Assembly: GCA_028689145.1 (NCBI GenBank)
Contig: JAQTWT010000011.1
Span: 1 to 64,000, forward strand
Source: Gallionella sp.
GTDB lineage: Bacteria; Pseudomonadota; Gammaproteobacteria; Burkholderiales; Gallionellaceae
DNA length: 64,000 nucleotides
Direction of reading: 5' to 3'
Part shown: positions 47,130-56,106 of the stretch, piece by piece
Position numbering within the stretch: the first letter of the stretch is position 1
Layout of the letters: each line of letters opens with the position of its first letter
Notes under the pieces: model-generated
The model's database searches: none
The model's input: only the letters and a program-made list of their open reading frames with translations
What the model was told of the DNA's origin: nothing
Made by a program: the position numbers and the translations under genes

Positions 47130-48223
47130 GAATTGACTCGGTCGCAAATCATATCCACTTCAGCATTGGACATTTCCGGGAAGCATGGCAGCGTCAGCAC
47201 TTCGGCGCAGGCTTGCGCTGTAACCGGTTTGTCGATAGCCTCGAACAGGTGGCGGCAGGATGCCTGCAAATAATCGGGGACGGGATAGTGGATGTCGCTC
47301 GGAATACCGGCCTCTGCAAGATGCTGTTTCAGGCCATCCCGCTTTGCCGAGCGGATGACATAGAGATGCGCGACAGACTCCTCCGCATGAATCGCCGGAG
47401 CGCTCACCGCGGGATGGGAAATTTTTGCGCTATAGCGCGCGGCGATCTCGCGGCGCCGCGCATTCCACCCGTCGAGTTTCGGCAGCATGACGCGCAGCAG
47501 CGCCGCCTGAATTTCATCTAGGCGGCTGTTGCAGCCGCCCGCCATTTCCGCATGATATTTTCCGCTCCAGCCGTATTGCCTTAACTGGCGCACCTTGTCC
47601 GCGAGATCGGCGCGACCGGTCACGATCGCCCCGCCATCGCCCAGCGCGCCGAGATTCTTGGTGGGATAAAAACTGAAACAGCCGATATCGCCGAACGCCC
47701 CGGCCTTCTGCCCGCGCAGCATCGCACCATGCGCCTGCGCGCAATCCTCGATGAGCGGGATGCCGCGGTCGCGAACCAGCCGGACGATTTCCGGAATGTC
47801 GCCGAGCAAGCCGTACAGATGCGTCACGATCACCGCGTCGACCGGCTGTTGATCCAGCACACGCCGCAAGTCGGCAACATCCATCAGCAAAGTGTCCGGC
47901 AAAATGTCGGCATAAACAGGCTTGGCTCCAGTGGCCAGAATGGCGACGCTGCTATACATCCCGGCATTGGCGACGGTCAGGACCTGCTTGCCCGGCCCGA
48001 TACCCAGCGCGCGCAAAGCCAGTTCCAGCGCATCGGTCCCATTGGCCAGCGACACGCAATGCGGCGCGCCGCAATAAGCGGCGAATTCCGCCTCGAATGC
48101 TTTCACTTCCGGGCCAAGCACAAACCAGCCACTGTGCAGCACCCGTTCAATGGCGGCGCTCAGCTCGGTTTGCATAGGCCGGGTGTGCCGGTTCAGGTCG
48201 TTGATGGATTTCAGTGTCGGCAT
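47123..48223 (-). CDS. DegT/DnrJ/EryC1 PLP-dependent sugar aminotransferase (FdtB/QdtB-like)
   Basis: SGWFVLGPEVKAFEAEFAAYCGAPHCVSLANGTDALELALRALGIGPG...EDCAQAHGA...GCFSFYPTKNLGALGDGGAIVT. Confidence 0.93.
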   Translation of the reverse strand: MPTLKSINDLNRHTRPMQTELSAAIERVLHSGWFVLGPEVKAFEAEFAAYCGAPHCVSLANGTDALELALRALGIGPGKQVLTVANAGMYSSVAILATGAKPVYADILPDTLLMDVADLRRVLDQQPVDAVIVTHLYGLLGDIPEIVRLVRDRGIPLIEDCAQAHGAMLRGQKAGAFGDIGCFSFYPTKNLGALGDGGAIVTGRADLADKVRQLRQYGWSGKYHAEMAGGCNSRLDEIQAALLRVMLPKLDGWNARRREIAARYSAKISHPAVSAPAIHAEESVAHLYVIRSAKRDGLKQHLAEAGIPSDIHYPVPDYLQASCRHLFEAIDKPVTAQACAEVLTLPCFPEMSNAEVDMICDRVNSW

Positions 48224-48228
48224 GTCAT

Positions 48229-49422
48229 CTATTTGGCGGTTGTTTGCTGCAATGTCCGGTTCAGTAGCGCATTTGATCGGCCGTCATTTTGCCAGAAAGC
48301 CGAGAAAATTTTCTGGTAACAGCTTTGCGTCGCGTGGTGCTCGTCGGTAAATTCATTGCTCGTACAACCGAATTGCTCCGATTGCCCGGCATCGAGCAGC
48401 ACCAGATTTTCCTGCCTGGCCCAGTCAAGCAGCATTTGTTTGGTCTGTGCCAAATAAACCGACCATTCCGGATGTTGCATAAATTCCGCTTCCATTCCGC
48501 TTAACAGCGGCGGCATGAAGAAAATCGCCGCACCGCCGCGCTTTTCCGCCCGGTGCGCCACCGCAGCCAGCCGCTGCAGGTACAGCGGATTGGGAACGCC
48601 GCGCGTTTTCAGCAGATTCTGCGGGTATTTTGAATTGGATGCGGTGGCCAGCATGATTAACCGGCGGGCATCGCCCACCCGTTCCATGCCGCTATATGTC
48701 CAGCTGCCGTCCGCGCGAAACCCACGGCAATTGCCCCGGCTTTGAATATCGAAATCTTTGGCACGCGTACCGTCCGGGCACAGATATTCATCGCTGGCCG
48801 GTTGCAGGAAAATCTGGCGGAATGCGGCGTAGCGATGTTCCGCGGCAAAAATATTCTGCAACAATTTGAACAACCCGGCGATGCGCGGATAGGACAGCGA
48901 ATCGCGTATTTTTTGCAGCCATGACGCTTGCTGCCCCCCGCTCTGCGGCGGGTCAATCGAAAGGTTTGTCGCGGGCGGCGTATCGTTTTGATAAACGAAT
49001 CCGATAGACCAGTCCAGCGGTATCACCAGCCACTTCACGTTGTCGGCATGCTCCGTCAGATATTCCGCCTCGCCGATGATAGTGCCTAGCCCGATGCCGT
49101 TCTTGGAAAAATTGTAAATATGCAGCGGCGCGGGAAACATGCTCTGCTCTATGGCAAAAGAGGTGGATGCGCCAAAAACCACGGTGTTGATTTCCGGCAG
49201 CCGGTCACGCAGGCGTAGCGATTTGAAACGATTGTTGTCCAGCACGCTGGGCGCGCTGACGATGCCGCCGGTAGCCTGCTGCCAATTGCTGGCCTGCAGG
49301 GTATTGCCGCGACTGTCCAGAGAGTTGCTGACCAGAATCAGGTTCAGCGCGAGGATCGGCAGCAGCGTCGCGCCGAAGCAGGCTATCACTATCCAGAAAA
49401 AACGTTTGTGTGAGGTGCGCAT
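48229..49422 (-). CDS. Membrane-anchored SGNH-hydrolase-like protein partnering the MBOAT gene
   Basis: INTVVFGASTSFAIEQSMFPAPLHIYNFSKNGIGLGTIIGEAEYL; immediately downstream of an AlgI-like gene. Confidence 0.6.
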   Translation of the reverse strand: MRTSHKRFFWIVIACFGATLLPILALNLILVSNSLDSRGNTLQASNWQQATGGIVSAPSVLDNNRFKSLRLRDRLPEINTVVFGASTSFAIEQSMFPAPLHIYNFSKNGIGLGTIIGEAEYLTEHADNVKWLVIPLDWSIGFVYQNDTPPATNLSIDPPQSGGQQASWLQKIRDSLSYPRIAGLFKLLQNIFAAEHRYAAFRQIFLQPASDEYLCPDGTRAKDFDIQSRGNCRGFRADGSWTYSGMERVGDARRLIMLATASNSKYPQNLLKTRGVPNPLYLQRLAAVAHRAEKRGGAAIFFMPPLLSGMEAEFMQHPEWSVYLAQTKQMLLDWARQENLVLLDAGQSEQFGCTSNEFTDEHHATQSCYQKIFSAFWQNDGRSNALLNRTLQQTTAK

Positions 49423-49423
49423 A

Positions 49424-50983
49424 TCAGAACTGGAAGTACAGGAACACCGACTGCTTGTTCAGATTGATGATCGCGACCAGCCCCAGCACGCAGACCAGCA
49501 GTGCCGAAAACACCGACGGTTGCCACAGCAAGCGTTTGGCCTTGCCGCCCTCGGGCACATCCAGCGCCGGTTTGTAGGATGCCATGATCTGCTGGGTGTT
49601 GGGTGCCAGCCACACGACCAGCAGCGAGATCCAAATCCAGTTGATCGCCCCGCCCATGATCAGGTCGTTGGTCGCGCCGAACGACACGCCCTGCTGCGCC
49701 AGCCACTGCCCCGCCCCGCCCCATTTGGCCAACCATGCATCCGGCAGCACCAGCCCGTTCATACCCGCCATCGCCTTGAGTAGTGACGTGGCGGTGGCCA
49801 AGTTGTCGGCGCGGAACACCACCCATGCGGCGACCACCGCAAGGAAGGTTATCAATACCGCCAGCATATGCAGCGGTTTGGACAATGGCTTAGCGGGGTT
49901 CTGTCCGGCCGCCCTGCGCAAGCTGTGCCAGCCGTGGTTGACCACCAGATACAGGCCGTGCAATCCGCCCCAGATCACGAACGTCCAGCCCGCGCCGTGC
50001 CACAGCCCGCCGAGCAGCATGGTGGCCATCAGGTTCAGGTAGCGGCGCGGTGTGCCGTAGCGGTTGCCGCCGAGCGGTATATACAGATAGTCGCGCAGGA
50101 AGCGCGACAGGGTCATGTGCCAGCGCCGCCAGAATTCGATGATGTTGGCCGACTTGTACGGCGAGTGGAAATTCAGCGGCAGCGTCACGCCGAACATTCT
50201 GGACAGGCCGATAGCCATGTCCGAATAGCCGGAGAAGTCGAAGTACAGTTGCAGGGTGTAGCACAGCGCGCCGCCCCATGCGTCGATGAAGGTCAGCTCG
50301 ACCCCGGCGGCCGGTGCGGCGAATACCGGACCGACATAGACTGCCAGACCGTCGGCGAGGATGACTTTCTTGAACAGGCCGATGAAGAAGATGGTCAGCC
50401 CCACCGACAGGTTCTCGTAGTTGAAGCGGTAGGTGGAGGCCAATGCGAACTGCGGCATCATCTCCCGGTGGTGCAACACCGGCCCGGCGATCAGGTGCGG
50501 AAAGTAGGTGACGAACAGCAGGTAGTGGACGAAGTTGTATTCCTTGACCTTGCCCTGATAGGTATCGACCAGATAGGCGATCTGGGTGAAAGTGAAGAAC
50601 GAGATACCCAGCGGCAGCATGATCTCGCCGAGGCTCCACTGCGTGCCTGCGATCCCGTTGATGCTGCCGACAAAAAAGTTGGCGTATTTGTAGTAGCCCA
50701 GCAGCAGCAGGTTGGCGGCGATGGCAACGACGAGCAGTTGTTTTTTACGGGTTGCGTCATGCCGCACGCCAGCCTTGGCAATCCATAACCCGAAAGCGTA
50801 GTTGCAGACGATGGAGCCGAGCAGCAGCCCGACATAAGCGGGGTTCCAGTAGCCGTAGAAGAACAGCGAGGCCAGCGCCAGCCATCCGGCGGCAAAGGCA
50901 TGGCTGATCCGCGCCAGCCAGAAGAATCCCAGTAGGGCGGCAGGCAGGTACAGGAAGATGAAGCCGTAGGAGTTGAACAGCAT
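49424..50983 (-). CDS. MBOAT-family membrane-bound O-acyltransferase (AlgI-like)
   Basis: FNSYGFIFLYLPAALLGFFWLAR...DFSGYSDMAIGLSRMFGVTLPLNFHSPYKSANIIEFWRRWHMTLSRFLRDYLYIPLGGNR...GLWHGAGWTFVIWGGLHG. Confidence 0.95.
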   Translation of the reverse strand: MLFNSYGFIFLYLPAALLGFFWLARISHAFAAGWLALASLFFYGYWNPAYVGLLLGSIVCNYAFGLWIAKAGVRHDATRKKQLLVVAIAANLLLLGYYKYANFFVGSINGIAGTQWSLGEIMLPLGISFFTFTQIAYLVDTYQGKVKEYNFVHYLLFVTYFPHLIAGPVLHHREMMPQFALASTYRFNYENLSVGLTIFFIGLFKKVILADGLAVYVGPVFAAPAAGVELTFIDAWGGALCYTLQLYFDFSGYSDMAIGLSRMFGVTLPLNFHSPYKSANIIEFWRRWHMTLSRFLRDYLYIPLGGNRYGTPRRYLNLMATMLLGGLWHGAGWTFVIWGGLHGLYLVVNHGWHSLRRAAGQNPAKPLSKPLHMLAVLITFLAVVAAWVVFRADNLATATSLLKAMAGMNGLVLPDAWLAKWGGAGQWLAQQGVSFGATNDLIMGGAINWIWISLLVVWLAPNTQQIMASYKPALDVPEGGKAKRLLWQPSVFSALLVCVLGLVAIINLNKQSVFLYFQF

Positions 50984-51100
50984 CAGGCAGCGCCGCTTTT
51001 CAAATCAGGATGAACAACTGGAAATAGATGGATGGATTTCATCAGAACAACGCAAAAATCTGTTACGCTATTTTACAGGTAAACACGGCGGGAAAGCGCG

Positions 51101-51922
51101 ATGGCGATTTATGCGGTGGGCGATGTGCAGGGCTGTTATGCCGAGCTGATGCGGCTGCTGGACGATGTCCGTTTCGACGCGGCAGCGGACAAGCTGTGGC
51201 TGGTCGGCGACCTGGTTAACCGCGGGCCCGAATCGCTGGCGGTGCTGCGGATGGTCAGATCGCTGGGCGACAGCGCGATCACCGTGCTCGGCAACCACGA
51301 CCTGCACCTGATCGCCGTCGCGGAAGGCATCGGGGAATTGCACCGCACCGACACGCTGGACGAAATACTCAACGCGCCGGATCGCGACGAACTGCTGCAC
51401 TGGCTGCGCAACCAGCGCCTGCTGTATGCGCAGGACAACTACGTGCTGGTGCACGCAGGACTGCTGCCGCAATGGAGCGTAAAGCAGGCCGAAAGGCTGG
51501 CGCGCGAAGTCGAAACCGCGCTGCGCGGCGACGACTACACCACCTTCCTCGAACGCATGTACGGCAACTCCCCGCACAACTGGGACGACGAACTGACCGG
51601 CTACAAACGCCTGCGCGTCATCGTCAACGCCTTCACCCGCATGCGCATCTGCACCAAAAGCGGCGAGATGGAATTCAAGTTCAAGGGCGAGGTGGAGAAT
51701 ATTCCCACAGGCTACCTGCCGTGGTTCGACATCCCCAAACGCGCCAGCCGCGATACCACCGTCATCTTCGGCCACTGGTCGGCGCTCGGCCTGCTGAACC
51801 GGAAAAACGTCATCGCGCTCGACACCGGCTGCCTGTGGGGCGGCCCGATGAGCGCCGTGCGCCTGGAAGACCGCCAGCTGTTCCAAGCTGCCTGCAACAA
51901 CCCGGTCGCGAAGCATTGGTGA
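51101..51922 (+). CDS. apaH: Symmetrical bis(5'-nucleosyl)-tetraphosphatase
   Basis: [52 protein letters not shown]...[14 protein letters not shown]...FGHWSALGL...DTGCLWGG. Confidence 0.97.
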   Translation: MAIYAVGDVQGCYAELMRLLDDVRFDAAADKLWLVGDLVNRGPESLAVLRMVRSLGDSAITVLGNHDLHLIAVAEGIGELHRTDTLDEILNAPDRDELLHWLRNQRLLYAQDNYVLVHAGLLPQWSVKQAERLAREVETALRGDDYTTFLERMYGNSPHNWDDELTGYKRLRVIVNAFTRMRICTKSGEMEFKFKGEVENIPTGYLPWFDIPKRASRDTTVIFGHWSALGLLNRKNVIALDTGCLWGGPMSAVRLEDRQLFQAACNNPVAKHW

Positions 51923-52011
51923 TGGCGGTTAATGATTTTGTTACAAAAATAAAAGCAGTGTCAAAACATATGACGTTTTACCATCTCTTTCTGCTTTAGG
52001 CATTAAAGGTA

Positions 52012-52629
52012 ATGATTGAATCCATTCTAAATTTAGTTTCAAACCTTATCACTCCCATAGTGGTGTGGTTCATTGGTCGTTTCAAACGACCAACAGTCAC
52101 GCGAACGCGTGCTCCGGAAAATATTTTTGAACAGTTATGTCCAGGTACGTCATTGGAGCGCATGAAAGAAATTTTGGGTGTTCCCCATCGGGAAAGCAAA
52201 GGGCAGTACAGTTATTCGTTTAGTGATGCACTTGTCCAAGTCCGCTCAAACGACAGTAGCTCCATAACTACACTAGCCGTTGCACTTCCAAAAATTAAAA
52301 AGAGATCGCACTTCGCAATCCACCCAATGCACTTCGTACTTGGCAAGGCTCGCTTGAACGAAGTACTTGATACTGATTCTGCAATCAAGAAGGACAATTC
52401 CTCCAAGCACTGGACATTTTGGGTAAGAAACTACTACGGTTTTCCCGGCCTATATCGCTACTACACATTTGGCGTATTGGAGGCTCCGTGTTTGGAGTGC
52501 CCGCCTTTTGAATGGGATCACGACAAAGGTAACTTAAAGAGCGATCCGAAAGACATAACTATTAACTGGGCTTCGGTATCTGGAAGTTCCGAAGATGGAG
52601 AGTATTTTGATTTTTGGGCATTCGTGTAA
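52012..52629 (+). CDS. Hypothetical protein (205 aa) with hydrophobic N-terminus; possibly ETEC_3214-domain-like (weak recollection)
   Basis: Full-length ORF with clearly lower local GC. LCPGTSLERMKEILGVPHRESKGQYSYSFSDALVQVRS resembles a lipoprotein/SmpA-like 'G.P' pattern, but I cannot assign it firmly. Confidence 0.6.
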   Translation: MIESILNLVSNLITPIVVWFIGRFKRPTVTRTRAPENIFEQLCPGTSLERMKEILGVPHRESKGQYSYSFSDALVQVRSNDSSSITTLAVALPKIKKRSHFAIHPMHFVLGKARLNEVLDTDSAIKKDNSSKHWTFWVRNYYGFPGLYRYYTFGVLEAPCLECPPFEWDHDKGNLKSDPKDITINWASVSGSSEDGEYFDFWAFV

Positions 52630-52669
52630 CTACTTGTATCCTACTCGGCATTTTCATACACCTCCATTT

Positions 52670-53010
52670 CCCCCTGAGCGCCGCCGAGTAGCGCAGGCTG
52701 GTCAGGGGTTTTCGGCGAGGACTGTCTGAGCGCGTAGCGCGAGTTCCGCAGCCGCCTGACCAGTCGAGCAACGCAGGGAACCCGAAGGGCGGCAAACTGG
52801 GGTCGCCTTCTTTTTGGTTACTTTTTCTTGGCGAAGCAAGAAAAAGTGACTAGCTGCCGGGCTACCCCCGGCGGTGTTGATTTTGCTTTGGTTCAACAAG
52901 CAGATTATGAGCCTGAGTTTCTACCCTCTCCCTAGCCCTCTCCCTAGCCCTCTCCCTGCAAGGGAGAGGGGATATTGCTCACCCTTCGACAGGCTCAGGG
53001 CGAACGGCCA
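52670..53010. repeat. Stack of at least three dispersed-repeat families
   Basis: Hairpin ggttactttttcttggcgaagcaagaaaaagtgac (~52818-52852); tandem ccctctcccta x3 with ctctccctgcaagggagag hairpin (52923-52971); half-element cccttcgacaggctcagggcgaacgg (52982-53007). Confidence 0.8.
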
Positions 53011-53035
53011 TTCATTTTAGGAGCCGGATACCAGG

Positions 53036-54595
53036 CTATTCCCCGGTACGGTTCAAACGCGGATCGAACGCATCGCGCACCGCGTCGGCGAACAGGTTCG
53101 CCGCCAACACCAGCGCCAGCATGAAACTGAACGCCGCCGCCAGCGCCCACCACACCATCGGCTCGCGTCCCATTTCCATACGCGCCGCGTTGATCATGGT
53201 ACCGAAGCTGATGGTGGAAGGATCGACGCCCACGCCGACATAGGACAGCACCGCCTCGGCCAGCACTAATCCGCTGAAGTCCATCACCAGCGCGATCAAA
53301 ATAATATGCATCACGTTCGGCACGATGTGGCGGGTGAGGATGCGGAACGACGACACGCCGAACGCCTGCGCCGCCTGGATGTATTCCTGCTCGCGCAGCT
53401 TGAGTGTCTCGCCGCGCAGCAGTCGGCACAGCCCTGTCCAACTGGTCATACCGAGGATCAGGCACAGAAATACCAGTCGCAGGTCGGCGCGCGACGCGGC
53501 GGTATCGAACCACTCGGGGTGGGTGTCGATGGTGACCTGCATCATCAGCACCGCCGCCGCGATCAGCAGCACGCTAGGGATCGAACTTAACACGGTATAG
53601 ACATACTGGATCACATCGTCCACCCAGCCGCGCAGATAGCCCGCCGCGATGCCGAGCAGCAACGCCAGCGGCAATGTCACCAGCGTGGTCACCGTGCCGA
53701 TGATCAGCCCGGTGCGGATGCTTTTCAGCGACAGGTACAGCACGTCCTGCCCGACCTTGTCGGTGCCGAGGATGTGATAGGCGGTAGCAAGATTGATGGT
53801 GATGCCGATCAGGGTGAAGATGATCAGAGTGGCGATAAGCATGGGGCGTAGCGGCAAACCCAGCCCCCTCTCCCGCAGGCGGGAGAGGGTTGGGGTGAGG
53901 GATGTTGGGCGAACTTTGCTCTCGAAAATGTCCTGCTTCGATTGAACACCCTCTCCCTCAATCCCTCTGATGGAACTACTAGCCATTCGACTAGGCTGGG
54001 GAACTACTCCAGCCAAGTCGCTGGTTATCCCGCTTGCGGGAGAGGGAAGCAAAAGCCAGGCACCGCAAAATGCAATCAGCAATCCCACTGCAAACCCCGC
54101 CAGCGCACCCACCAAAGCCCTCTTCACCACATCCCCGTCGCGCTGCGCCATATCCGCCAGATGCACGCCTCCGAATTTCAAGCGCGGATAGACGCGCAGC
54201 ACCCTGCCCTGCGCGTCACTGAAGCTTTCCTTGGCATACAGCGTCAGCGCCAGCGGCGCGGAATAGGTCTTTTCGGTCTGGGTGCGCAACGGCTCGACCA
54301 GTTTATCGAACACGCTCAGCACTTCCGGTGAATACACGGTTGCGCCGCCGTTGCTTTCCGGCAGGGCGGCGCGGTAATGCAGCGTATCCAGCAACCCGAC
54401 CAGCAGGAACAGCGACAGCACCAGCAGCGACACCATCGCCGTCGCACTGCGCGCCACGCGCCGCCACGGCAGCAGCAGATGCTCGCGCTGCCTGATGTAC
54501 CATGCACCGGCGAGGCACGCCGCCAGCAGCAGGAATACCAGCGCGTCGCTCCACAGGATCACCGGCATGAAGTTCATGGAATCGATGGCCTCCAT
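53036..54595 (-). CDS. Peptide/oligopeptide-type ABC transporter permease (OppC/DppC-like) with N-terminal extension and internal repeat insertion
   Basis: C-terminal YHILGTDKVGQDVLYLSLKSIRTGLIIGTVTTL...EYIQAAQAFGVSSFRILTRHIVPNVMHIILIALVMDFSGLVLAEAVLSYVGVGVDPSTISFGTMINAAR. Start at MEAIDSMNFMPV because upstream codons lie in a repeat. Confidence 0.85.
   Translation of the reverse strand: MEAIDSMNFMPVILWSDALVFLLLAACLAGAWYIRQREHLLLPWRRVARSATAMVSLLVLSLFLLVGLLDTLHYRAALPESNGGATVYSPEVLSVFDKLVEPLRTQTEKTYSAPLALTLYAKESFSDAQGRVLRVYPRLKFGGVHLADMAQRDGDVVKRALVGALAGFAVGLLIAFCGAWLLLPSPASGITSDLAGVVPQPSRMASSSIRGIEGEGVQSKQDIFESKVRPTSLTPTLSRLRERGLGLPLRPMLIATLIIFTLIGITINLATAYHILGTDKVGQDVLYLSLKSIRTGLIIGTVTTLVTLPLALLLGIAAGYLRGWVDDVIQYVYTVLSSIPSVLLIAAAVLMMQVTIDTHPEWFDTAASRADLRLVFLCLILGMTSWTGLCRLLRGETLKLREQEYIQAAQAFGVSSFRILTRHIVPNVMHIILIALVMDFSGLVLAEAVLSYVGVGVDPSTISFGTMINAARMEMGREPMVWWALAAAFSFMLALVLAANLFADAVRDAFDPRLNRTGE
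53865..54046. repeat. ~180-bp segment bounded by ccctctcccgc/gcgggagaggg palindromes, inside the permease CDS
   Basis: ccctctcccgcaggcgggagagggttggggtgaggg ... cccgcttgcgggagaggg; encodes ...RPTSLTPTLSRLRERGLGLP in frame. Confidence 0.75.
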
Positions 54596-54596
54596 C

Positions 54597-54692
54597 CCGT
54601 TCGTGGTGAGCCTGTCGAACCATGCACGGGGTGACAACACCGCCCTTCGACAAGGCTCTCCTGAGCAATGTCGAAGGGCTCAGGGCTAACGG
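54597..54692. repeat. REP-like element at the permease 5' end
   Basis: ccgttcgtggtgagcctgtcgaacca ... cccttcgacaaggctctcctgagcaatgtcgaagggctcagggctaacgg; reverse-complement match to the element in lnt at 63756-63836. Confidence 0.85.
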
Positions 54693-54713
54693 TGTTTTGG
54701 CTTATAAAATACA

Positions 54714-55691
54714 TCATGACAGCCTCACCCTCGGATCCACCATCGTATAGGAAATATCGGTCAGGATCAGCCCTACGATGTACAGCAATGAGCCGAGAAA
54801 CACCATCGCGCGCACCACACTGAAATCCTGCGCGTTGATCGCGTCGATGGTGTAACTACCCAAGCCGGGGATACCGAAGAACGACTCGGTGAGCAGGCTG
54901 CCCATAAACAACAGCGGAATGACCACCACCACGCCGGTGAGGATCGGGATCATGGCGTTCTTCAGCACATGGCGGAACAGCACCGCCAGTTCGGACAAGC
55001 CTTTTGCGCGCGCGGTGCGCACATAGTCCTTGCCGATCTCTTCGAGGAAGATGGTACGGTACCAGCGGCTGCTTGAACCGATGCTGCCGACCACGCCGAT
55101 GACGATGGGCAGCGCCACAAATTTGAAGCCGCCGAGTCCGCCGTCGTAACCGGAGATCGGCACCAGATGCCACAACTTGCTCACCACGAATTGCCCGCCG
55201 ATGATGTAGAACAGCCCGGACACCGACATCAGCAGCACGCACAGCGCCACGCCCGCGATGTCCAGCGCGGTGGCGCGGAACAGCGTCATCAGCAGCGCGA
55301 AGCTGATATACACCACCAGTCCGACCAGAAAAGTCGGCAGCGCAATCGCCAGACTCGGCCCCATGCGCGTGGCAATCTCCCGCGAAATGCTGCGCCCGTC
55401 GTCCGAGTAGCCGAAATCCAGCACGAACATGCTGGCGGACTTCTGCCAGAAGATCGTGTCGGTAAGTTTGCCCGCGCCACTCGCCGCACTGTTGAGCAGC
55501 AGCGGCTTGTCGTAGCCGTGCTGCTGCTTCCATTTGTCGATGGCTTCCGGCGTGACGCGCTTGATGCCGAGCTGCATGCGCGCCATATCGTCCGGCGTAT
55601 TCACCACGAAAAACAGCGTAAAGGTGAGCAGGTTCACCCCGATCAGGATCGGCACGGCGTAAAGGATACGGCGCAGCAGGTAGGCAAGCAT
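54714..55691 (-). CDS. Peptide/oligopeptide-type ABC transporter permease (OppB/DppB-like)
   Basis: MLAYLLRRILYAVPILIGVNLLTFTLFF...EIGKDYVRTARAKGLSELAVLFRHVLKNAMIPILTGVVVVIPLLFMGSLLTESFFGIPGLG. Confidence 0.93.
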   Translation of the reverse strand: MLAYLLRRILYAVPILIGVNLLTFTLFFVVNTPDDMARMQLGIKRVTPEAIDKWKQQHGYDKPLLLNSAASGAGKLTDTIFWQKSASMFVLDFGYSDDGRSISREIATRMGPSLAIALPTFLVGLVVYISFALLMTLFRATALDIAGVALCVLLMSVSGLFYIIGGQFVVSKLWHLVPISGYDGGLGGFKFVALPIVIGVVGSIGSSSRWYRTIFLEEIGKDYVRTARAKGLSELAVLFRHVLKNAMIPILTGVVVVIPLLFMGSLLTESFFGIPGLGSYTIDAINAQDFSVVRAMVFLGSLLYIVGLILTDISYTMVDPRVRLS

Positions 55692-56106
55692 CGGGCGTTT
55701 ATGGTCGGCAGGTAATGGTTGCGCGAATTATAGGGCAATATCCGCTTGCGGTCGGTTAGATACGCCAGTTGCGGCCAGCATTTTAAAAGCAGGCTCCTTA
55801 CATACCGCCCTGCTGCGCGGGGATTCGTTCAAATACCCCATGTATTTTGTCAGATACCTCCCGCATCCCATACGGATGAACATTACAGGTGCGACAGAAT
55901 GACGCACCTTTGGTTTTTTTGCGGTAACTGGCATAATGCCCGACCTCAAGCGCAATTTTCATTCATAAACATGTGCCTGAATTAAAGTTGAACTCATAAG
56001 CCCCAAACAATATGAACTCAAAATATAAATCCAACCTCGGGCAACATGCGGCCATTCGCAACCGCAGCCTGACGTTCGCGGCCGCGTCGCGCAGGACTTT
56101 TTAACC

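Noticed and set aside
49868-50788. 306-aa plus-strand ORF in the MBOAT gene
   Set aside because: Gln/Val/Asp-rich antisense shadow of a clear AlgI-family gene.
55728-56106. Possible small genes in the intergenic region upstream of the HDOD gene
   Set aside because: Short overlapping ORFs without RBS or recognisable content; treated as non-coding.
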